From assembly GCA_028554795.2 (NCBI GenBank), contig CM068828.1, positions 16,934,630 through 16,998,629 on the forward strand: DNA of 64,000 nt. Reading direction: 5' to 3'. Within the stretch, counting starts at the first letter, position 1; every line of letters starts with the position of its first letter. Source of the DNA: Sinohyriopsis cumingii (lineage: Eukaryota > Mollusca > Bivalvia > Unionida > Unionidae). A program made the position numbers and the translations under genes. Below the pieces are notes generated by a model. It saw only the letters and a list, made by a program, of their open reading frames with translations, ran no database searches and was not told the origin of the DNA. Positions 10,488-19,563 of this stretch are shown in pieces.

Positions 10488-10988
10488 TCACAGGTGATAA
10501 TAAGTGATCAATTCGATCCTGATTTTCTCTTGGAAAATGTCTGACAAGTAAAGGGGTACGAGCTCCGACTTCGGACCCTGGTTCACGAGAGTTTCTATGC
10601 GACGGATCTGCAGAGGCGTTAATGGAGGAAAAGAATATTCAGGCAATCCTTTATACCACTGATCAAACACGAATTCTGTCTCGATGAGACTCCAATCTTT
10701 TTCCAGATACTCGTCCAATTTTTCTTCTTGACTCAGCATCGGACATTTATCGTGTTGAATTTGACTGGGATGATCGTTTTGACATCCATAGCAATCTTTC
10801 TTGATCAATTCCTTGATTTTGTCTCCAAGGACTGTAGCAAAACAGGAGCCTAAATGAGCTTCTTGTTCTGGCCATCTGGATTTCATCATGACTTCTTCGT
10901 CTTTGTTTTGGGATTCTTCTTTCATGGTCTCCTCACATTCCATGTCCAAAGTTTCTCCAGTAGGTAAAGAGGGATAACAGTCTTCCAT
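10488..10988 (-). CDS. Maverick conserved protein with Cys/His cluster, unknown function
   Basis: Open from an ATG at 10988 to 10488 (166 residues). The centre carries CYGCQNDHPSQIQHDKC, a Cys/His cluster that could bind zinc, preceded by an ATVLGDKIKELIKKD helix. The N-terminus is acidic (Glu-rich). I recall similar cluster-bearing proteins near capsid genes of Mavericks, but no function is known to me. It sits 5 bp after the major capsid frame and just before the protease. It is one of the few unbroken genes of the core cluster. Confidence 0.7.
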   Translation of the reverse strand: MEDCYPSLPTGETLDMECEETMKEESQNKDEEVMMKSRWPEQEAHLGSCFATVLGDKIKELIKKDCYGCQNDHPSQIQHDKCPMLSQEEKLDEYLEKDWSLIETEFVFDQWYKGLPEYSFPPLTPLQIRRIETLVNQGPKSELVPLYLSDIFQEKIRIELITYYHL

Positions 10989-10993
10989 AGCTT

Positions 10994-12310
10994 CTAATAG
11001 TCTAGAATGACTTCTCTCAAAGTGTTGATTTCTATCGTATTGTCAAATTCGGCATACAGGATGACGTTCACCGTTACATCAGGGTCTCGGTTCGCAAACT
11101 GAAGTTCCACAGGAATCTGGCCGGATTTTATAGGGTGGAAATGTCCCTCGTCGCTGCCTTGGTCTGCAGTGAAATCAAAAGCCCACAAAGCATAGCCTCC
11201 TGCATAATCCTCGTACGATATGCCGTGACTGGTGTTGGTTCCTAACTGTCCGGTAGCTTTGTACAGGGACAAGTACGATCTCAAATAATTCTTCTGGGCA
11301 AAATTAGGCTCAAAGGGTCGGGTACACAAGGTCTTGCCATCGCGACTGACTTCGATCTTGGACACGTCAAAGTGTCGAAAGTTGAAAGGATTTTTATCGA
11401 CAGCTCCGTTGAAGGCAGTATTCTCGACGATACCTAGGATTAAACGTTTGGGTAACTGTCCTTGGAACAGATGATCTTCGATCATGGATCGCTGCCCTCT
11501 GGGAATGTGAAGGTTTTCACTTCCACGCGACGTATTGGATACTTGACGGTCGTTCTGCTCAACGTGTGACTGATGTCGTTTCCCACTTTAGGTAACACTT
11601 CCACGCGTCGCACGTAAAGTCCGGCTTCTTGGATGACAGTTTTGTAATCGTTAAAATTAGACAACAGATGGAAAGTGGTACTGACTACGATTCAGTCTCA
11701 GGCGGACATCCACTCCGTTCAGCAAATACTTCTCTTGCAACCACATGTCCAAATGCAAACGAGCTATCAGTTCTAAACTACGGCTTAGTGCAATTTTCTT
11801 TCTTCGTTCTATAAATCCCGATAAATTTTGAGTATCCCCATCAATCGTAGTGCTGTCGAACTTTGCACCTAATGCGTCAGGCTTCCATACCTCGCAAGCA
11901 TCCAGATGGGTGTCCTTGGCCTCTATTCCGTACGTCAAGAGATTTTCCAGGTACGCTCGGTAAGGGTAAGTATCCATGCTGCTGCTGACCAGTTTGTTAT
12001 TCAAATACAAGTCCACTCCACTGAACAAGGAATGCATGAAATTGTTGACGGGAGCTACTTTGGACGTATCAGTTAGAGGGCCACCGTCCGCTTTGGTTAC
12101 TTTGACTTTCAAGTACAAGTAACTGCTATTCAGATCGATGTAATCTTCGGGCTGTCCTTTGATTTCAAACTCGATGGGAGCGGAATCCGTCAAAGAGGAA
12201 ACGGGATGTAATTCGACCGATTGGGATTCTTGCATCGTCATCATGGTAGGTGGCATGGCAAACAGAACCAGTTCCGACTTGGAACAGGTGCAAGACTCTC
12301 GGTGCATCAT
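10994..12310 (-). pseudogene. Major capsid protein (double jelly-roll, adintovirus/Maverick type), two frame changes
   Basis: Three open pieces read consecutively: 12310-11657 (217 residues), 11664-11482 and 11485-10994 (163 residues). They contain MHSLFSGVDLYLNNKLVSSS, TYPYRAYLENLLTYG, YLLNGVDVRLRLNRS, QLPKRLILGIVENTAFNG and NVILYAEFDNTIEI, all hallmarks of Maverick capsid proteins often labelled F54H12.2-like in animal annotations. The protein forms the icosahedral shell. The frame changes near 11660 and 11490 shift out of and back into the starting frame, so each is probably a one-base event. Length would be about 435 residues, normal for the family. Confidence 0.92.
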
Positions 12311-12347
12311 TTTTTCTGTTTCTCAATAATTTAATAATCGAAAACGT

Positions 12348-13715
12348 CTAAGTCTCTGACGGTTCGTCTTTTCTTAGTCTTTCTAGCTTTAGAAGTGTGA
12401 AGTCTTTTGAAGGGGTGTTTTTTCGTCGTCTCTTTCTGCATTGTCCTTGCTGTGGCTTCAGGGAAACGGGAATGCCTGACTCGGAAGCGTTCAGGGCATT
12501 TATAGACGTTTCTCGTCGGCCCAAAATGTCTTTGCCTGTTTGCAGCAAGACATTTTTGCCTGCTCTTAAGAAGGCTTCTTTAGGGTTTTGTTTGTCGATG
12601 ATGACATTTTGGAGAAATTCTTTACCGTGTGTCAATGCGGCATCTTTCAAGGCGTGCAATCCTCGAGTCACCATTGGTTTCAACACCGGAGCCACTGAAT
12701 GAAAGGCTGATTTTAACATATCTCCTAAGTCGTGTCCTCGCTGTCGATCAACGCCTCGGTACACTGGATACATGACTTTCGAGTCATTTGAGAACCGTTT
12801 TCGAAAATGAAGTTTCACCGTGACTTTCCCTTTGGTGAACGAAATATTTTGTCCCAGATCTCCTTTTATAGCAATGTTGACAGTGTCCAAATACGACTTG
12901 CTGACGGGCAAATAGTGAGGACGTACAAATTCGCGGTGTACGTGATAAGTGTTTTCACCTTCCGCGTCAGCGTTTTTGGCAGAATCCACTTTGAAAGGAA
13001 TGACACGCAGTAATGGTACGGAGGTGTGTCCCACCACGTTGTACTCCACCACATCGGAGTACACAAAGATCAAACTCAGTCATTGGTTCAGTTCTATTGG
13101 GGCACGAAAAAACTTGGCCAAAAGAATATTTGTCGGAAATGACTGCTATTTCGCCTTTCTGATCTACTCTCTTTCTCATCTCCATGTCTCCGCCCAACAT
13201 GGCAAACAATTCAGGACAAAATAAAAGTGACAACACTTTGTTCCCCTCAGGAAATTTCATCAGGAGGCGACGAGCTACTTTATGGTACTGAAGGGTGACA
13301 CTTTTTTTGACACTCTCCAAAGCTTTAAGAAACACGACATTAAACCTGGATGCAACGGTGCTCACCAAATGTTGTCCGCTAAAATAATAGCCTGGAGGAA
13401 TGAACAAGTGATAGGTGGTCGACTTTTGAGTTTTTGTGCTAGGGGTTTTCTTATCATATTTTACATTGGTATCAAAGTACTGTTGCATTTGCTCGTCATG
13501 AACTTCCACCGTAAAAAAAAAATTTGATTGGTAAGGACATTGAGGACTTTGGTCGGGTGAATGATTTCCACCAAAGCCACCTCCCAATGGGCTTCGTGAT
13601 CTAATTGGATGGCCTGAGGTAATTTGGCCGTGAAACAGCACAAAGTGTTGTTGGGAAACACCTCCATGGAACTGTCACTGGGTAAGGTTAAGTAAAATTG
13701 GTTATGTTGGCTCAT
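12348..13715 (-). pseudogene. Penton-like minor capsid protein with basic C-terminal tail, two frame changes
   Basis: The frame opens at 13715 (MSQHNQFYLTLPSDSS), changes near 13515 at a long A run (plus strand), continues to about 13080, then changes again into 13073-12348. Recognisable blocks are LDHEAHWEVALVEIIHPT, YHLFIPPGYYFSG and DVVEYNVVGHTSVPLLRV, then FTKGKVTVKLHFRK, typical of the Maverick penton (single jelly-roll vertex protein). The last 110 residues are helical and then strongly basic (QCRKRRRKN), possibly an added DNA- or membrane-binding tail. The gene starts inside the stop of the membrane-protein gene (ATGA overlap at 13712-13715). Confidence 0.88.
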
Positions 13716-14128
13716 AATTCCAGAGTTCTGTGGCTGTCCGAGGGGTTACTGGAAGTCAGAGGAGTGTCTCCGCCCAAAATGGGGTTGTTGTTGTTGGAGT
13801 GGTGACTGGCACTGGCACTGGACACAAGATTTCCGTTGTTCCCGTTCGAGGAGAATTTCAGGGAGGGATTGGGAAGAAGGTAACCGATGCAACTACTCAA
13901 TAAAATGGTCCACAATTGTTTGTCTCCTTGTTGCAAACTCAAATTGGCAATGGCAGCAGCGATGACACAATACACCACAAAGATTTGGCAGAAAAAGACG
14001 ATTTGCGTCTTAGGCACACGTTCTCCACACCACACCCACAAGGGTTGTTTCTGTAAATCGTGCAGAGAAGAACTGGGTGAAGGAGTGGTAGCAGTAGCTG
14101 AGTCTGTGTGAAAGGGCATGATGGTCAC
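13712..14128 (-). CDS. Maverick two-helix membrane protein
   Basis: Open frame of 138 residues. Residues about 42-62 (VFFCQIFVVYCVIAAAIA) form a strong transmembrane helix. LWTILLSSCIGYLLPNPSLK (72-91) forms a second hydrophobic segment with a motif I associate with a conserved small membrane protein of Mavericks, role unknown (virion membrane or holin-like have been guessed). The tail is Ser/Asn-rich. Starts at 14128 or 14119 are possible. It overlaps the integrase stop and the penton start by a few bases, so co-transcription is likely. It is intact, unlike its neighbours. Confidence 0.75.
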   Translation of the reverse strand: MTIMPFHTDSATATTPSPSSSLHDLQKQPLWVWCGERVPKTQIVFFCQIFVVYCVIAAAIANLSLQQGDKQLWTILLSSCIGYLLPNPSLKFSSNGNNGNLVSSASASHHSNNNNPILGGDTPLTSSNPSDSHRTLEL

Positions 14129-15232
14129 TTCTTTTTATAGTCGATGACTTGAGAAGCTTCGATCCAAGAATCAAAACTGGGTGGATATCCTTTCCAACTT
14201 ACTTTGACCTCTTTGACACGTCGTTTGCCTACTTGACGGGTTCTGCGTTCGAGAATGCTTTCGATGTCGTACACGTCGTCTTCTTTTTTGGTGTCACGTT
14301 GTAACTCAGGCAAGTCAAACGTTCCTTTTAACACTTCTCCGTTCATATCTTCCAATTTATAGACGGCAGGATGACGACCATGCACTCGTCCAGTGACACG
14401 AAACACTTAGGTGGTCCAGTTAGGTAAGTAACCTTTGTCGAAAGTGCGTTTGGTTTTGCCAATGCGCACCCAATCTCCTACGGTCAACACTCCACTTTTC
14501 TTGGGGACAGCCACCGTCGTGGACGTACCAAACAGGCGATCAGAAACCAGCACTTCGTTGTCGGGAGTGACCTCTTGCGGGGCGCGTCCAATGTTTCGAT
14601 GGTAAGATTGGTTGTCCGCTTGCACTAGGTGCGGTAAGATGTCGATGTACTTCAGAGTGTGGTGATGCGTACAATATTTCCACATGCGTTCTTTCAAAGT
14701 GCATTGAAAATGTTCCACGATGCTGGCTTTGGTTTCAGGATTCTCGGTGGTAAAAAGATGAATGTCACGTTTCTTTAATTCTCTTTGGAAAGCTTGGTTC
14801 AGAAATTCGGTACCTTTGTCCGTTTGCCATCGAAGAGGGTGACGACCACTTTGTTTCAACACCCATTGCAGGGATCGCACTAGCTCGTTGCTCGATTTGA
14901 AGTCAATGCCACAACCCAAGCAAATTTGGAAAAGACATCGATGGCACAAAACAAATATTTGTAGCCGCGATTGTAGCTGGCCAAATGAGAGACATCGGCT
15001 AAATCGGCTTGCCATTGATGATCGATGCCTTTCACTTGGGTACGACTTCTGGAAAACTTGCGTCGAATGGGTTTGTGTAAAGTGTAGGAAGCTTGTTCTT
15101 GTAACCATCGTTTCACTTGAGGTAAACGGAGACTTTTCAGAGAGTTTTGGCAGCACGATACAATTTGTGAACTCCTCCGTAACCTGCAGGATGTGAGGGA
15201 TCGTAGTAAATGCTGGCTAGCACCTTTTCCAT
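14125..15232 (-). pseudogene. RVE (retroviral-type) integrase with C-terminal chromodomain, broken
   Basis: Starts MEKVLASIYYDP at 15232. Two frame changes (around 15175 and 14890) and an in-frame TAA directly before 14406 break it. The DDE core is visible: WQADLADVSHL (first Asp), WQTDKGTEFLN (second Asp) and KASIVEHFQCTLKERMW (Glu). The final 93 codons form a chromodomain (VYDIESILERR, VKVSWKGY, DSWIEASQVI), which in this family is thought to steer insertion to methylated-histone chromatin. The integrase would insert the linear genome via the TIRs. All catalytic residues are still encoded, but in three separate frames. Confidence 0.92.
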
Positions 15233-15242
15233 TTTTTTGTTG

Positions 15243-15860
15243 TTAATAATTCACCCACTCTTCGTTGATGCTACTCTTTTTCTCGTGGGGTATTTTCTTG
15301 ATTTGTAATGCTTTGCGTGTCCGGCCAGCGATAGGTGTCGAGGAGAAGGCTGTCTGAACAAGGGTCATTGGTTCTTGTTTCACTTCTTTATTCACCTTAT
15401 TTTTCTCTTCTGATGAAGAAGGGGTGGCCATCATCTTTTTAATCCATCCAATTCTGGAGGTAGGCGGTGTTGTTAACTTGTGTACTTTTTCTGGTGGAGT
15501 TTGAAACCCTTCTTCTTCTTCTCCATTTTCTGTCTTCGTCACTGGTAGTAGTAGTGGTAGTGGTGGTGTGGGGGATGGACTTTTCATCAAGGTCTTAAAA
15601 TCTTTCAGAGTGGGAAGAGCTGTTTCGTCTGAGGCTTTCTGGTGAAAGAGTTGCAGTCGTTGCAAGAGTTGACATTACTTTTGCGATTTTTCTGTTTGGG
15701 ACAAATCTTGGCGATCCATCAAGGACTGCAATTCGTGTTGTAACTGGGACATCTCACTCAAATTGGGATTGGGAGGCAAATGTGGGGTCCGTTGTTCTTG
15801 CCAACGATGGTATTCCATCCATCGGTTGTAAGGCACTAAAGCTAGTTTTCGTCCTTCCAT
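15243..15860 (-). pseudogene. Maverick conserved helical protein, one in-frame stop
   Basis: The frame opens at 15860 (MEGRKLALVPYNRWMEY) and is continuous to 15243 except for a TAA at 15674-15672. The N-terminal KLALVPYNRW and a helical region with HELQSLMDRQDLS before the stop and LLQRLQLFHQK after it match the layout of a small protein next to the integrase in many Mavericks. Its function is unknown; a minor virion or packaging protein is plausible. The C-terminal half is low-complexity (Pro/Thr/Lys/Glu). It ends 11 bp before the integrase start. Confidence 0.7.
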
Positions 15861-15908
15861 TGAATGTCAAGGATTACGTCTGTGATCTTGGGACTTCAGA
15901 GGTCTTTT

Positions 15909-16318
15909 TTATCTTGCTCCCACGAGTCCTCCTAACATGGTTCCCAAGACTCCTTTCAGCAAAGGTCCTAACAAGAGTGGCAAAATTCCTCCAAGGTGGA
16001 CCAACATCTTCTTCTTTTGACGAATGGTGATTTTCTTTTGAATCATTTGGCGAAGAACGTGACGATGTTTGCCTAAGCATTGTTTCTGGTGTTTGAACAA
16101 AGGGATCGTACCTTTCAAAACGTTCAAACAACATTCGCACACGGTATCGATGACCTCTTTGGAGGCCGTTTGAATGAGTTTGACAGGACATATAACATGT
16201 CCCCATGTTTGACTAACCGAGGAGGCAGTCCTTTCCTTTTCTTTCCTTGGGGTTTAGAAGAGGAATGTTTCCTGGGGTGGGTGGGATGTGACATCTTTGC
16301 CTGTTTGTTCCGGGCCAT
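15909..16318 (-). pseudogene. Maverick basic protein with glycine/leucine-rich hydrophobic C-terminus, one frame change
   Basis: The frame from 16318 (MARNKQAKMSHPTHPRK) is basic and shifts near 16150 into the 16142-15909 frame. The latter has CECCLNVLKGTIPL, QKKKMLVHLGGILPLLLG and a Gly/Leu-rich end (VLGTMLGGLVGAR). This pattern of a KKK-LL-GG hydrophobic C-terminus is typical of a small protein encoded in most Mavericks and adintoviruses, likely a virion or core protein. A weak TATA-like GATAAAAGG lies about 45 bp upstream. Confidence 0.7.
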
Positions 16319-16377
16319 TCAACAAAAATACACTAACGTTAATGTCTAAGCACACGCCCTTTTATCTTTTTTTTGGA

Positions 16378-16584
16378 CTATCGTTTTGTCATAAAGGTGA
16401 CAATGTGTTTTCCAATATCGCCAAGGAATCCTCCCCTTTGGTGACTCCTCTTTTTCTTTGAACGACTGTGTCTTTTCTGAGGGTAACGTCGATGCTTGGC
16501 TAAGCGCTTTGTCGGATGACAAGATTACCTTTGTGTCGTTCTTTTTTGACGATAATGACGGTGTGCACTTCTTTGAGGTGACAT
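16378..16584 (-). pseudogene. Small very basic protein (core/protamine-like), one in-frame stop
   Basis: ATG at 16584 opens 69 codons, with a TAA at codon 20. The product is Arg/Lys/His-rich (starts MSPQRSAHRHYRQKR, later RSKKKRSHQRGG) and ends GKHIVTFMTKR. Size, charge and the QRGGFLGD block suggest a DNA-binding core peptide of the adenovirus pX/mu kind; this is inference. A TATA box (16641-16648) lies 57 bp upstream. The frame was too short and interrupted to stand out as a single open frame. Confidence 0.5.
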
Positions 16585-16640
16585 GTTTTGGGAGTTCAGG
16601 AGCACAACAAACGTTGATAGCCCTATTTTGTCGCAGGCCT

Positions 16641-16648
16641 TATTTATA
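16641..16648 (-). promoter_or_regulatory. TATA box for the small basic protein
   Basis: TATAAATA on the minus strand, 57 bp before the ATG at 16584, overlapping the stop region of the preceding gene. Confidence 0.6.
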
Positions 16649-17164
16649 CTGGAACGCGTAGCCACTGATTGTCTTTATGTCGTGTCAACTTGAGGACAGG
16701 CATCACACGTTGTGCAGGGGTTCGCAACGGACTAAATCGAGTCAGTTCTTTCTTGGACATATCCAGTAAACTCTGTAACATGCCCTATCTCTCTTGGACT
16801 TTGATTTTGGGAGCAGGTACTTTGTGAGTAGCTGCCACTGCCACTAAAGAGGAGGGTCCCGCCACTGGAGAAGTTCTTTGAGACACGGGCTTCCATGGTG
16901 TCATCAACGGAGAAGTGGATGAACCTGAGACGCGGTCACCTTTGTTGCAGGCCGTGGTTTGCGAATGTAAGGTTGCGTTCTGGCCGAAGTGCCTCTCTTG
17001 CGACTAGTTTTTCTGTGGGTTTTTCTTTTTCGGAGGACTTCTCTGTTTCTTTTTCTGGTTTTTTTTTTTCCTTTTTCGGGGTGGTGACCTAGTCTTGACA
17101 CCTTTGCTCTTTCTCTTCTTGGGGCTTCGTTTGAATTTTTTCTAGGGGAGAACTTTGGGAGCAT
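16644..17164 (-). pseudogene. Basic virion-type protein, frame change and in-frame stop
   Basis: The first frame (17164-16904) is highly basic (KGKKKTRKRNREVLRKRK) with a possible nuclear localisation signal. Coding-like sequence then continues in another frame (Ser/Pro/Val-rich, including THKVPAPKIKVQ) to a TAG near 16780. After it come MLQSLLDMSKKELTRFSPL and KLTRHKDNQWLRVPV, ending at 16644. The family is not recognised. A DNA-condensing or scaffold role would fit its charge and its place between capsid-type genes. Its start overlaps the end of the preceding gene by about 20 bp. Confidence 0.45.
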
Positions 17165-17497
17165 TAGGATCCCATCTTAAGAGGGAGCGAATGATGACAC
17201 CTCCTTGAGTACCACTCCATCCAGGTTTCAAAATGATTTGCTTTTGGTTTGAGTATCGATGCGGGGATCGGCCAGTTGGGTCAAAGCTACTTTGTTCCTA
17301 TCAAAAAAGCGTTGGGTTTGATAAGGAATCTGAATGATACCTTGCAGTTATTGACGTGCTGTCACCGTGAACCATCGTAAGACTTCTCTGAGATTGGCTT
17401 CTAAGACACGAGCACGTATTTGTGGATTTTTGTCGCGACTGATGCCATACAAGGCACGAATCAATTTGACGGGAAGATGAGACGGAAGGGACGTCAT
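17142..17497 (-). pseudogene. Maverick small protein, unknown, in-frame stop and frame change
   Basis: ATG at 17497 gives MTSLPSHLPVKLIRALYGIS and a helical start. A TAA at codon 50 (near 17350) is followed by further coding-like sequence in the same frame (IPYQTQRFFDRNKVALTQL). A frame change near 17235 leads to a C-terminal block (IILKPGWSGTQGGVIIRSLL) ending at 17142. No family is recognised. A TATA box at 17535-17542 lies 38 bp upstream, supporting an independent gene. Confidence 0.45.
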
Positions 17498-17534
17498 GTT
17501 AAGACTGTCTGAGACAGACGAAAAGTGTTTAAGG

Positions 17535-17542
17535 TTTTTATA
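17535..17542 (-). promoter_or_regulatory. TATA box
   Basis: TATAAAAA on the minus strand, 38 bp before the ATG at 17497 and just past the packaging ATPase stop. Confidence 0.6.
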
Positions 17543-17554
17543 GATTTTTTGGGG

Positions 17555-18281
17555 TTAAGTCAAGGACAGAGACGTGTACAGGACAGGCCCTACAACTTGA
17601 CACCAGTGGTGAAACAATTGGGTACGAAATCGCAAATAATCGGGGGTAGTGGGTTTCAAATCGGCGAGTAAATAGGCGTGTGGAGTTTCAGTGGCATCGT
17701 CGTACGCCTGAGTCAGCCAAGGCGTTCCTAACTGTTTGGCTAAGACTTGCACTTGCGATTTATCTCGAGCGCTTTTAAACAAGACCACGTAATGAGCATT
17801 GAGACTGATGGTGCGATGGGCTTTACTTTGTTGAAAGAAATTTTGAGTGATGTAAATGACACTAGCATTACGATGATGCCCTTTGCGCGTAAACCCCTCT
17901 TAATTTCTTCTTCGTCTTCTCATAACATGTCGTCGAAAATGACCAAATGGGTTTGATTGGAGTCAGATTGGATTCCATCGTCTTCGTTAGGAATGCCTTC
18001 CACAAACACTATGGAATCACCTTGACTTCCTCGCAAAAGGCTGTACGCCGATTGCCACTCTTTGTAACACCACACGATGCGTTGAGGTGGACGATTTTCA
18101 AATGATGTTTATGTTCGATCAAAGGTTTGACAAATTCGGTTTTGCCTGAACCGCTAGGTCCAGCAATGAGCATGTTAAAGGGATGGCGAAGATACAAAGC
18201 CTCCCATCTGGCACGATCTAAGTGTTCGTCGATGACTTTGCAAGTGGAGGAAGAGGGAGCAGAGACAGTAGAGGTAGCCAT
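17555..18281 (-). pseudogene. Packaging ATPase (FtsK/HerA-like, A32 type), broken
   Basis: The frame from 18281 encodes the Walker A motif GPSGSGKT (residues 41-48) within FNMLIAGPSGSGKTEFV. It leaves frame near 18080. A Walker B-like segment HLVIFDDML is readable at about 17947-17923 in another frame, followed at once by a TGA at 17922-17920. The C-terminal part (VLFKSARDKSQVQVLAKQL onwards) is open in 17788-17555. This ATPase family drives genome packaging into capsids. At least three breaks make it non-functional. A TATA box sits 47 bp upstream. Confidence 0.88.
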
Positions 18282-18327
18282 AGTGTCAGGAATGTCACTT
18301 GTGACACTAAAACAGACAAGACAAGAG

Positions 18328-18336
18328 TTTTTTATA
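18328..18336 (-). promoter_or_regulatory. TATA box for packaging ATPase
   Basis: Minus-strand TATAAAAAA, 47 bp before the ATG at 18281. Confidence 0.6.
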
Positions 18337-18352
18337 CTTTTTTCAGGACACG

Positions 18353-18358
18353 TTTATT
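18353..18358 (-). terminator. Poly(A) signal of the small membrane gene
   Basis: Minus-strand AATAAA starts 6 nt past the stop of the 64-residue gene and sits between it and the next TATA box. Confidence 0.5.
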
Positions 18359-18364
18359 GATGTT

Positions 18365-18559
18365 TTAAAAATGAATACGAAAGACAAAAATACATAAAAG
18401 CCAAATGCTTAAGTACAATAATAAAATGCACATGAAAACGATCAACGTGGAATAGAAACAAGTTTCTGTACAACATGTTTTGGGTAATGTTCTGACAAGT
18501 TCAACAAGGGGTAAAGTCACACAAGTGCGATCCCGAAAGGTTCTTTCAGGAATGTCCAT
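18365..18559 (-). CDS. Small C-terminally anchored membrane protein, unknown
   Basis: 64 residues: a polar N-terminus (MDIPERTFRDRTC) and a single long hydrophobic C-terminal segment (LIVFMCILLLYLSIWLLCIF) ending FRIHF. The topology suggests a tail anchor. No family is recognised. Support for a real gene is the compact placement between neighbours, the AATAAA directly after the stop and the absence of stops, unlike nearby frames. Confidence 0.5.
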   Translation of the reverse strand: MDIPERTFRDRTCVTLPLVELVRTLPKTCCTETCFYSTLIVFMCILLLYLSIWLLCIFVFRIHF

Positions 18560-18636
18560 GACAGTCCTGTCCTGGATGACGGATTCTACTTAGGTACTGT
18601 CACTAACACATGTTGAAAAGTGACTGAAAGGAAGGA

Positions 18637-19090
18637 TCACAACTCTCGATCATACTGGGCCACTTCTTGGGTCCAAGCCTCAAAGCCCCATTTTTTTCCA
18701 GGCACGAACATCTGTCCAATGGGGGTGTAAGTCACAAGCTACACACACATCGTCATACGCGTCTTCGGTAGCTAAAAGTTGACGAATCTTTTTTTTCCCG
18801 TAGAGGTCGAGAAGTATGAAGATGAAATCGCAAGGCTTTGAGCAAAATTAGTCTCTCGTGAACATTTAAGGCCATTCGGGTGGTAAGTACTGTTCGTAAA
18901 GAGTCCACAAGGAATCGGCTGGTAAACGAAATTCCAGAAAACAAGTCACTAAGACACACACCACTTGTCGTCCCAAATTGAACGGAAACAGTTGTCGTAC
19001 TAAGTGCTGGTAATCTTCCATGGTTTGAATATTGTCATTGAGTTCCTTCCACGGAATCTGTTGAATCACTTGTGATAAAAGCCGTGGCAT
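18637..19090 (-). pseudogene. Maverick accessory helical/Cys protein, two frame changes
   Basis: The frame from 19090 (MPRLLSQVIQQIPW; alternative ATG at 19021, MEDYQHLV) gives LFPFNLGRQVVCVLVTCFLEF and SLWTLYEQYLPPEWP. It changes frame near 18870, continues through LLKALRFHLHTSRPLREKK and then VCVACDLHPHWTDV, changes again near 18690 and ends at 18637. The CVACDLH part could bind metal. No family is recognised. The TATA box at 19100-19107 is so close to the first ATG that the internal ATG may be the true start. Confidence 0.45.
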
Positions 19091-19099
19091 GGCAGCCTG

Positions 19100-19107
19100 T
19101 TTTTATA
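19100..19107 (-). promoter_or_regulatory. TATA box
   Basis: Minus-strand TATAAAAA just upstream of the 19090 frame. The spacing favours translation from the ATG at 19021. Confidence 0.5.
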
Positions 19108-19195
19108 CTCTCTTTTTTCGGAAGCAATAAATGTACTGTCTACATAGAGATGATTTTACTCCAGTAGTGAATCTAAATTGTTTAGTCACTAATTT

Positions 19196-19556
19196 TCACA
19201 TCACAGTTCGTTCAGAAGTTTCCTCTTTCACTAAATTGACATTGTGTAAAAGATTTTGGCAAGTCTTTAACTCTTCCTCTGGAACTCGATGCAGTAAGTT
19301 TACATTGTAAGAAATATAATCATCAATAGCAAACCCATCCTTTAAACCAAGGGGTAGTTGATGAAGGTCTGACCAATGGAACACTTTCTCATGAATCAGT
19401 CCTCTTATAACATTCAGGTACCAGTGGTTCAAAAGACTGGTGACGTTACGGATGCAATTGTTCTTCACGTGTCTCTTGTATTTTGACCAGTTCTTGGTAA
19501 ATGCGTTCTCTCAACTCGACAGGTAAACCACGAATGTTCTCTTGTAAAGTATCCAT
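19196..19556 (-). pseudogene. Accessory protein with F-box-like N-terminus, one frame change
   Basis: ATG at 19556 opens MDTLQENIRGLPVELRERIY, where LPxELRxxIYxEL resembles the start of an F-box helix. The frame then changes near 19470 into the 19468-19196 frame (LPLGLKDGFAIDDYISYNVN, then Glu/Leu-rich). No family is certain; the F-box suggestion is weak. It lies directly downstream of the first BIR gene (8 bp gap) and may share its transcript. Confidence 0.4.
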
Positions 19557-19563
19557 TCAAGGA

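Noticed and set aside
12397-13527. Plus-strand ORFs across the penton and capsid genes
   Set aside because: They are shadows of minus-strand genes with recognisable capsid motifs.
14132-14139. TATA box for the two-helix membrane protein
   Set aside because: TATAAAAA here is the end of the chromodomain coding sequence, and a cap site 25-30 bp downstream would fall past the gene's start codons.
15874-16206. 110-codon minus-strand ORF
   Set aside because: It overlaps in another frame the segment with the typical Maverick KKK/Gly-Leu-rich pattern (16142-15909).
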